From JBEKHI01 sp050012355 (GTDB lineage Bacteria; Actinomycetota; Actinomycetes; Streptosporangiales; Streptosporangiaceae): DNA of 11,818 nt. The stretch lies in contig JBEKHI010000263.1 of the NCBI GenBank assembly GCA_050012355.1, positions 1 through 11,818 of the forward strand, given 5' to 3'. Positions 7,424 to 11,818 of this stretch are shown in pieces (the stretch's first letter is position 1; each line of letters begins with the position of its first letter). A program made the position numbers and the translations under genes. Under the pieces are notes generated by a model. It was not told where the DNA came from. It was given only the letters and a program-made list of their open reading frames with translations, and searched no databases.

Positions 7424-9190
7424 TCAGATAATCGACGTCTGGTCCAAGTCGTGATAAACGCGGTAAGGAACGCTCTCCGGAATATCGTAGAGCGGTCTGA
7501 ACGGCCCGGTTTCCATGCGGGCTGTACCGGGCGCGACCGGATCGAAGACAAGCGCGTCGTCCTTACGGACCAGGAAGTTATCCCATACGTTCATTTCGTG
7601 CGGTACCGGCGCGCTGAATGGCGCGGACCACGACGCGTCCTGCGCGAGCACCACGGGCCCGTACGCCATGGCCACCCGGTTCGGATGGAACCGGTCGACC
7701 GGAATGGCGCGAAGACCGCATTCGAACCGCAGCTTCACCGTGTCGCCCGTGTTCCAGGTGCGGCGTATCGCCACCCACTGCTCCACCTCGGTCGCCTGTC
7801 CGGCGGGGGAGCCGTTGACCACGACGGCGACCGAGTCGGCCCAGCCCGGGATGCGGACCCGGAGCGTGAACTCGTGCGGCTGCTGGGTACTGACCTTCAG
7901 CACCGACTCGCTGCCCGCGGGCAGGTCGCTGCTCTGCTCCACCGTCACTGTCTGCTCGCCCGCCTGCCAGGTCACCCGCGAGGAGATGAACAGCGATACG
8001 GCCAGGCCGTCGGGCGAGGCCTGGTAGATGAGATCCGGGATCTTCGAGACGGCCTGCACGTAGGTGCCCGAGCAGCACGGCCACTGCTCCCAGTACGGCA
8101 GCTTCCGCGCCCAGCCGAGCCGGTAGTCGGCGTAGTAGGGAGACAAGCCGTCCGGCCGCACCGGCGCGACCGCGTCCAGGCCGTTGTACAGCATGGTTTC
8201 CGCCCAGCGCAGGAAGCGTGCCTCCCCGGTCTCGGCCATCAGCTTGGCGGTCAGCTTGAATACCGCCCAGGTCCCGCAGACGATCTCGGCGGTGTCGTTG
8301 CGCACCTCCAGTGCCCGCCCGAGCGTCCCGTCGTCGGGCACGGTCAGCTCGCAGGGCCCGTAGCCGCCGGTCGCGTAGCACTGGGTCTGGGTGAACCAGT
8401 CGTGCGCGTTACGCAAGATGGTCGGGTATCTGGGGTCGTGGTAGACGTCGTACACCGCTGCCGCGCTGGCCAGCGTGTTGACGTGGCTGTAGGCGTGCAG
8501 CCAGACCGGGACGTCCCACGGCTTACCTTCGGCGGGACCGGTGAGGAACCGGTCCCAGTAGGCGTCGTAGTGCCACTGCCGGGCGAACTCGGCGAGCGCG
8601 TCGTCGCCGCTGATCAGGAAGCCGCGGTACAGGTTCTCCGGCAGGGTGTACCACTCGGGCGTGAAAGCGGGCCCGGCCCCGCCGAAGTCGTTGGCAGTCG
8701 GCACCCGGCGGGTCAGGTCGAAGGTGTCCGCCCTGATGATCTTCGACAGCAGATCGAGCGCCGGCTGGTAACCCGCGTACACCGCGGTGTCCACCAGACC
8801 GCAGACCAGTTTCTCCCAGCCGTAGATACCCATCCCGGTCTGGCCGCTGCCCGGCAGCGTCTCCGCGTAGCCGTCCACCAGCTCGACCGCGCGGGCCGCC
8901 AGGCTGGGGTCGTCGAGCACCTTGGACAGCCGGGCCAGACCACTAACCCATTGGCCGAACGTCGGTTCGCTGGTCTGGCTGGACCAGCCGCCGAGCCCCT
9001 GGCCGGGGGCGGGCAGTCCGGCGCGCTCCCGGAACCCCTTGAGCACGTTGTCGACCGGCAGTCCGCCGTAGGTTTCGGCGGCGTCGTTCAGCCGGTCGGC
9101 CATCCGGCCCGCGGCCAGCTGCACGCCCCCCGTGTAGCCGAGCCCGGTGAGCGGTCCGGCGGAGGACTCGATCGGCAGTGTGGTCTTCAC
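7424..9190 (-). CDS. GH127 / DUF1680 family glycosidase, probable beta-L-arabinofuranosidase
   Basis: 588 residues from GTG 9188-9190, with AAAGGAG five bases upstream. No signal peptide is seen, so it should act in the cytoplasm on imported sugar. The first ~390 residues look like the (alpha/alpha)6-barrel of DUF1680, followed by beta-sandwich-like sequence (HEFTLRVRIPGWADS, VRLRF-like stretches) as in GH127. In the family's characterised member HypBA1 from Bifidobacterium longum, a glutamate and three cysteines bind zinc, and one cysteine is the nucleophile. Here the adjacent cysteines are Cys 372-373 (PCCSGTYVQA) and the other ligands are probably Glu 302 and Cys 305 (AEIVCGTW). The spacing ExxC differs from the ExC I recall for HypBA1. 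Glu 281 (YGPCELTVP) is a candidate acid/base. Sugar specificity is therefore family inference. It is the first gene of the transporter operon. Confidence 0.85.
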   Translation of the reverse strand: MKTTLPIESSAGPLTGLGYTGGVQLAAGRMADRLNDAAETYGGLPVDNVLKGFRERAGLPAPGQGLGGWSSQTSEPTFGQWVSGLARLSKVLDDPSLAARAVELVDGYAETLPGSGQTGMGIYGWEKLVCGLVDTAVYAGYQPALDLLSKIIRADTFDLTRRVPTANDFGGAGPAFTPEWYTLPENLYRGFLISGDDALAEFARQWHYDAYWDRFLTGPAEGKPWDVPVWLHAYSHVNTLASAAAVYDVYHDPRYPTILRNAHDWFTQTQCYATGGYGPCELTVPDDGTLGRALEVRNDTAEIVCGTWAVFKLTAKLMAETGEARFLRWAETMLYNGLDAVAPVRPDGLSPYYADYRLGWARKLPYWEQWPCCSGTYVQAVSKIPDLIYQASPDGLAVSLFISSRVTWQAGEQTVTVEQSSDLPAGSESVLKVSTQQPHEFTLRVRIPGWADSVAVVVNGSPAGQATEVEQWVAIRRTWNTGDTVKLRFECGLRAIPVDRFHPNRVAMAYGPVVLAQDASWSAPFSAPVPHEMNVWDNFLVRKDDALVFDPVAPGTARMETGPFRPLYDIPESVPYRVYHDLDQTSII

Positions 9191-9297
9191 TTGGCTCCTT
9201 TGATTCCGGTTTCGACAAGCGTGGCGATCGCCCGTTCGGCGGCGTGCGGTGAGAGAACGTTCGTCCAGTAATCGATGCCGGTCGTAGCCGATCCCAT
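9187..9297 (-). CDS. Possible 36-residue small ORF overlapping the glycosidase start
   Basis: A short frame from ATG 9295-9297 ends at TGA 9187-9189, overlapping the glycosidase GTG in the arrangement GTGA that is common for coupled genes. The peptide contains DYWTNVLSPHAAERAIATL and ends KGAK. The frame continues open upstream without another start codon to a TGA near 9379. Codon-position G/C is about 57, 57 and 69 percent, which is not convincingly coding, and the frame contains both the GAACGTTC palindrome and one arm of the dyad at 9283-9306. I recognise no family. A non-coding leader is the simpler reading. Confidence 0.2.
   Translation of the reverse strand: MGSATTGIDYWTNVLSPHAAERAIATLVETGIKGAK
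9250..9267. promoter_or_regulatory. Candidate LacI-type operator before the glycosidase operon
   Basis: The sequence is TGAGAGAACGTTCGTCCA. The central GAACGTTC is a perfect palindrome, and TG/CA at the edges also pair. It matches the site at 10483-10500 as TGAnnGAACGTTCGnnCA. It lies about 60 bases before the glycosidase start, where a bound repressor could block transcription. Confidence 0.55.
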
Positions 9298-9306
9298 CCG
9301 GCTACG
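9283..9306. repeat. Perfect 8-bp inverted repeat with 8-base spacer
   Basis: CGTAGCCG (9283-9290) and CGGCTACG (9299-9306) are perfect reverse complements separated by ATCCCATC. It lies in the leader or promoter zone of the glycosidase operon. It could be a regulator site or form an mRNA hairpin. Confidence 0.5.
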
Positions 9307-9355
9307 GTAGGAGCCCTCCGGCGCGCCACGGAATGCGTGATCGCGGACACATGAT

Positions 9356-9392
9356 GCGAAAAACGCGTCAGTTCAGGCGCGAAAAACACATC
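9356..9392. promoter_or_regulatory. Direct repeat pair, candidate AraC-regulator binding site
   Basis: GCGAAAAACGCGTC (9356-9369) and GCGAAAAACACATC (9379-9392) match at 12 of 14 positions and start 23 bases apart, about two helical turns, so both face the same side of the DNA. AraC-family regulators typically bind such direct repeats. The pair sits between the operon and the araC gene and could serve both. Confidence 0.5.
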
Positions 9393-9402
9393 GATTAATT
9401 CC

Positions 9403-9430
9403 TTGGGCCTGAGCACTATCCTGATATACG
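9403..9430 (+). promoter_or_regulatory. Possible araC promoter
   Basis: TTGGGC (9403-9408) and TATACG (9425-9430) are separated by 16 bases and lie about 55 bases before the araC start, directly after the direct repeats. Match to sigma-70-type boxes is only fair. Confidence 0.3.
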
Positions 9431-9485
9431 CTGACGATTCACAAGTGATCCCCGCTTGCAGGCGATGACGCCAGGGGAGGGTGTC

Positions 9486-10391
9486 ATGTCGAAACCTGAA
9501 CTACGAGCCCCGGCCTTCGAGTTCCGGGGCGTGCCCCGCGTGATCGATCTCGGGTACGTACAGAACATCCCCGGGCACGCGACCAGGCTGCTCGACTTCT
9601 CGGTGCTTGGCATCGTCACTTCCGGCCAGGTCGGCATCGAGACCAGCTCGGCCACGATGACGGTGGAAGCGGGCAGTTACTATCTGCTGCCGGCCTTGGT
9701 CCCGCACCAGGGCCATGGCACGTCTCGTTTTGACGTTGTCTTCTTCCACTTCCTGCCGAACGAGCCGTCCCGCGACGGCCTGCCGGCTGTCGAACTGCCG
9801 CTCACCGGGCCGACGTCTCCACTGGTCGATTACTTCCCGCTGTTCCGGCTGCTGGAGAGCCAGTACCGGACCGGCCTGCTCGATGGCGACGAGCTCGGCA
9901 TGCAGCTGCTGGCCATCGCCGGTCAGTTCGCGGTACTGCACCGGCGGCGGCCGACGGCGCCCGCGGACTCGGCGAGCACGGTGGCCAAGAGCGTGCTCGA
10001 GCTATTGCACACCGAGTACCCGGCGGAGCTCAGCGGCGCCGCTATCTCCGCCCGGCTTGGTTACAGCTACGCCTACCTGGAGCGGGTGTTCCGCGCCGCC
10101 TACGACCGCAGCATCCATCAAGAGCTGCTGCGTACCCGCATCCAGGCGGCGGCGCACGGGCTGCAGATGGGGAAGACCATCAAGGACATCGCGCGCGAGG
10201 TCGGCTTCAGCGACTACTACTACTTCCTCAAGGCGTTCAAGCGGGTGACCGGGGTCTCGCCTGGCGCGTTCCAGGCCTCGTACCAGTCCCGTGACGGCCG
10301 CTCGGGCGGTCGTCACCCGGAGCGAACCGGCCGGGCTGGGCCGTCCTTATCTCTGGCGAAATGCCCTATTTGCACCGAAATACTGGGATGA
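9486..10391 (+). CDS. AraC-family transcriptional regulator
   Basis: 301 residues. The ATG at 9486 is chosen because GGGGAGG (9474-9480) lies five bases upstream; in-frame TTG 9456 and ATG 9465 are less likely. Residues 1-150 look like a cupin-type sugar-sensing domain (VEAGSYYLLPALVPHQG is the usual beta-hairpin). Residues about 165-265 form the double helix-turn-helix, with AISARLGYSYAYLERVFRA and the signature IKDIAREVGFSDYYYFLKAFK, then GVSPGAFQ. A tail of about 35 extra residues, including CPIC, follows the normal family end and may be non-conserved. Divergent from the glycosidase operon, it is likely the operon's activator, switching on import when the sugar is present. Direct repeats before both araC and the operon fit this. 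Confidence 0.92.
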   Translation: MSKPELRAPAFEFRGVPRVIDLGYVQNIPGHATRLLDFSVLGIVTSGQVGIETSSATMTVEAGSYYLLPALVPHQGHGTSRFDVVFFHFLPNEPSRDGLPAVELPLTGPTSPLVDYFPLFRLLESQYRTGLLDGDELGMQLLAIAGQFAVLHRRRPTAPADSASTVAKSVLELLHTEYPAELSGAAISARLGYSYAYLERVFRAAYDRSIHQELLRTRIQAAAHGLQMGKTIKDIAREVGFSDYYYFLKAFKRVTGVSPGAFQASYQSRDGRSGGRHPERTGRAGPSLSLAKCPICTEILG

Positions 10392-10409
10392 CTGGCCCTG
10401 GGAAGTGGG

Positions 10410-10419
10410 CGAACGTTCG
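10410..10419. promoter_or_regulatory. Candidate LacI-type operator, distal lacI site
   Basis: CGAACGTTCG is a perfect 10-bp palindrome. Flanks are weaker than in the other two copies. It is centred 77 bases from the copy at 10487-10496, close to a whole number of helical turns, so looping between the two is possible. Confidence 0.5.
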
Positions 10420-10482
10420 ATCGCTTTTAGCCCGCTTGAGGATCAAAAAACACATTGTTTGGCCAAAAACACACCTATATCG

Positions 10483-10500
10483 TGACCGAACGTTCGCTCA
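10483..10500. promoter_or_regulatory. Candidate LacI-type operator, proximal lacI site
   Basis: TGACCGAACGTTCGCTCA is an 18-bp palindrome with one mismatched pair (10486 with 10497). It is the best of three copies and lies 30 bases before the lacI start, a position fit for autoregulation. Confidence 0.6.
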
Positions 10501-10529
10501 TAAAAACGTAGGTCAGGAGGCAGGCTGGC

Positions 10530-11435
10530 ATGGCTCGACGCTATGTGTCGGTTAAAGACGTCGCCGCGCGCGCCGGGGTCAGCTTCCAGACCGCGAGCAA
10601 GGTGCTCAACGGCGGCAACATCCGGGTGGCCCCCGGCACCGCCGCGCGGACCGCTCGGCGGCACGGCAACGCCTTCGTGGTCGGCAACCTCGGCGACCGG
10701 GAGGAGGACGGCGCGGCGGTGGTCCGGATGCTCATCGAGCGACGGGTTGACGGCCTCATCGTGGCGGCGCCGCAGTTGGAAGGCGACCCGGAGGTGGCCG
10801 ACACGCTGCGCCGTTACGTTCCCGCGGTGAGCTTGTATCACGTGCCTGGGGGCGGCGTGCAACTCGTCGGGTCCAATCACCGCGAGGGCGCCAGGATCGC
10901 GACCAAGCACCTGATCGGGCTCGGGCACACCTTGATCGGGACCATCACCGGCCCGTTCCGCCGCCAGGTCGTACGTAGCCGCCTGCACGGCTACGAGGAC
11001 GCGCTCCGCAGCGCCGGGATCGAGCCGGACGAGGACCTCACCGTGGAATCGGACTGGACGCCGGCCTCCGCGCAAGCGGCCACCCGGTTGCTGCTCATGC
11101 GGCATCCGGGGCTGACGGCCATCTTCGTGCACAGCGACGCGATGGCCATCGGGGTGCTCAGCGCGCTCGCGGCGGCCGGGCGGCGGGTACCGGCCGACAT
11201 CGCCGTGGTCAGCTGCGACGACATGCCGTTCGCGCAGTACCTGGTCCCGGCCGTCACCTCGCTGCGGGTCCCGTTCGAGGAAACCGGTGAGCAGTCCGTC
11301 GAGTTGCTGCTCGGCAGCATCGCCGGACAGCCTCCGCCCGAGCGGGCGACCCGGCTGCCGGTCGAGCTCATCGTGCGTGACTCCTGCGGCGCCGCGGCGG
11401 CATTACCAACGGCACAACACGAGAACCAGGAGTGA
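10530..11435 (+). CDS. LacI-family regulator with apparent internal deletion
   Basis: 301 residues against the usual 330-350. ATG 10530 has AGGAGG nine bases upstream. Residues 6-30 (VSVKDVAARAGVSFQTASKVLN) are a normal LacI helix-turn-helix. After VAPGTAAR (about residue 40) the text jumps straight to ARRHGNAFVVGNLGDREED, which corresponds to a point well inside the effector domain. The remainder of the headpiece, the hinge helix (usually GYxPNxxARSL) and the first strand and helix of the effector domain, about 50 residues, appear to be missing in frame. The rest is normal: ERRVDGLIV, HTLIGTITGP, AIGVLSALAAAGRRVPADIAVVSCDDMPFAQYL. Without a hinge the protein is unlikely to bind DNA in the usual way. 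By context it was the sugar-responsive repressor of this or of a lost neighbouring transporter. Confidence 0.85.
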   Translation: MARRYVSVKDVAARAGVSFQTASKVLNGGNIRVAPGTAARTARRHGNAFVVGNLGDREEDGAAVVRMLIERRVDGLIVAAPQLEGDPEVADTLRRYVPAVSLYHVPGGGVQLVGSNHREGARIATKHLIGLGHTLIGTITGPFRRQVVRSRLHGYEDALRSAGIEPDEDLTVESDWTPASAQAATRLLLMRHPGLTAIFVHSDAMAIGVLSALAAAGRRVPADIAVVSCDDMPFAQYLVPAVTSLRVPFEETGEQSVELLLGSIAGQPPPERATRLPVELIVRDSCGAAAALPTAQHENQE

Positions 11436-11629
11436 CGTTCATCACCACGAACACCCGCTACACGCTGCCGGTCGCGCTAGTGAACGTCGAACTAGGCACG
11501 TTCGGGCAGGTCAACTCCGGTGTTCTCGAGGCCGGGGCGGTGCTCGCGATGATCCCCTGCCTGGTGCTGTTCCTGTTCCTGCAGCGTTACTACGTGCGCG
11601 GACTGCTGGCCGGGTCGACCAAGGGGTGA
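11432..11629 (+). pseudogene. C-terminal remnant of a second MalG-type sugar ABC permease
   Basis: 65 codons starting at GTG 11432, overlapping the lacI TGA (GTGA). TFITTNTRYTLPVALVNVEL then GVLEAGAVLAMIPCLVLFLF and LQRYYVRGLLAGSTKG match the end of a MalG permease; the intact permease at 4333-5166 has KYTLPVVL and LQRHFVRGVMAG at matching places, but the two differ clearly, so it is not a recent copy. The N-terminal ~200 residues, including the EAA loop, are absent. The likely history is a deletion that joined the end of lacI to the end of a transporter operon. A functional small membrane protein is possible but unlikely. Confidence 0.8.
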
Positions 11630-11653
11630 GCCAGCCGAGGTTAGGGCTTGACG

Positions 11654-11677
11654 GCGTGACGGATTCTTCCGCCGCGT
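11654..11677. terminator. Hairpin between convergent gene ends
   Basis: A 10-bp stem with one mismatch and two G-T pairs, loop TTCT (11664-11667), lies between the permease remnant stop (11629) and the endonuclease stop (11689). It could act as a terminator for both strands. There is no T-run. Confidence 0.35.
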
Positions 11678-11688
11678 GCCGGCCTGCC

Positions 11689-11818
11689 TTACACGGTGTA
11701 CCTGGTGGGTCGGACGATGCGGGTTCGTCCTGAGGGTCCGGTCCACCGGGTTTCGGTGGGGCTGGTCTTTTCTACCTTCCAGCCTTTGTGCTGCTTGAGC
11801 CGGTGACAATGGCGGCAG
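11689..11818 (-). CDS. HNH endonuclease, C-terminal end (partial)
   Basis: A minus-strand frame enters from the right edge and ends at TAA 11689-11691, giving 42 residues. CRHCHRLKQHKGWKVEK and then TRWTGPSGRTR match the last part of the HNH nuclease domain of actinobacterial DUF222/HNH proteins, where CRxxHRxKxHxGW carries the final metal-site histidine. The start and the DUF222 part are outside the window. These genes often occur in many copies in actinomycete genomes, including the mycobacterial REP13E12 repeats, so this may mark a mobile or repeated element beside the deletion scars. It is convergent with the permease remnant. Confidence 0.72.
   Translation of the reverse strand, partial: CRHCHRLKQHKGWKVEKTSPTETRWTGPSGRTRIVRPTRYTV

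Larger units (their letters stand above)
9191..9485. promoter_or_regulatory. Divergent control region between the glycosidase operon and araC
   Basis: This 295-base stretch separates the minus-strand operon from the plus-strand araC gene. From left to right it holds the glycosidase ribosome binding site, a GAACGTTC palindrome (9255-9262), a perfect dyad (9283-9306), a pair of AAAAAC direct repeats (9356-9392) and a possible araC promoter (9403-9430). The clustering of four candidate elements argues that it is regulatory rather than coding. Each is listed separately. Confidence 0.6.
10392..10529. promoter_or_regulatory. Control region before lacI
   Basis: This AT-richer 138-base gap holds two CGAACGTTCG palindromes, two AAAAACACA repeats (10446-10454 and 10465-10473, starts 19 bases apart) and a TTTGGCCAAA palindrome (10458-10467). 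No araC terminator is evident. The lacI ribosome binding site AGGAGG lies at 10515-10520. Confidence 0.55.

Noticed and set aside
7390..7551. N-terminal extension of the binding protein to 7551
   Set aside because: It overlaps the glycosidase end and would bury the lipoprotein signal; ATG 7387-7389 with GGGAGG is far better.
8955..8970. CGAACGTCGGTTCG, resembling the GAACGTTC operator
   Set aside because: It is inside the glycosidase coding region and has a different centre, so it was not counted as a fourth operator.
7013..9271. Very long plus-strand open frame (over 700 codons) opposite the glycosidase and binding-protein genes
   Set aside because: It is low-complexity, rich in Arg, Gly, Val and Pro, with no recognisable domain, and mirrors strong coding genes on the other strand. 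High G/C at third codon positions creates such frames by chance.
9456..9485. Earlier TTG or ATG starts for the AraC regulator
   Set aside because: The ribosome site GGGGAGG at 9474-9480 is placed for ATG 9486, and the extra residues add nothing recognisable.
1..11818. CRISPR array, tRNA, rRNA, complete insertion sequence or secondary-metabolite core genes
   Set aside because: None was seen by eye on either strand; no regular spaced repeats, transposase motifs or RNA-gene sequences are visible.

Overview
The window looks like chromosomal DNA from a high-GC actinomycete. Third codon positions are strongly G/C, the Ser/Thr kinase has the actinobacterial PknB/PASTA layout, and the sugar transporter has no ATPase of its own nearby, which is common where one shared MsiK-type ATPase serves many importers. 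The genus cannot be fixed from the sequence.

Left part (1-2974), housekeeping-type genes. The 3' end of a miaB-like tRNA-modification gene (+) faces an acyl-CoA/fatty acid desaturase (-). The desaturase frame has no stop before the window edge, so it lies antisense across the whole visible miaB end. Its start is also unclear. Upstream of it lies a membrane-anchored Ser/Thr kinase (-) with one PASTA-like domain and several altered kinase motifs.

Middle and right part (3233-11435), a sugar-utilisation locus. A Gfo/Idh/MocA oxidoreductase (+) converges on a four-gene minus-strand operon, read in the order GH127/DUF1680 glycosidase, lipoprotein sugar-binding protein, MalF-type permease, MalG-type permease. 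An AraC-family regulator (+) is divergent from the operon, and a LacI-family regulator (+) follows it. The likely job is ABC import of an oligosaccharide, by family knowledge probably one carrying beta-L-arabinofuranose, then cytoplasmic cleavage by the GH127 enzyme, which has no signal peptide.

Two sets of candidate regulatory sites link the genes. An 8-bp palindrome, GAACGTTC, occurs three times, always between genes: once before the glycosidase and twice before lacI. AAAAACACA-type repeats occur as a direct-repeat pair between the operon and araC, and again before lacI. These are my candidates for the LacI-type and AraC-type sites.

Right edge (11432-11818), signs of decay. The lacI gene appears to have an in-frame internal deletion removing the hinge region. 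It is followed directly by only the last ~64 codons of a second MalG-type permease, as if a second transporter operon had been deleted. The window ends in the C-terminal end of an HNH endonuclease (-), a family often found in repeated or mobile-like copies.

No tRNA, rRNA, CRISPR array or complete insertion sequence was seen.
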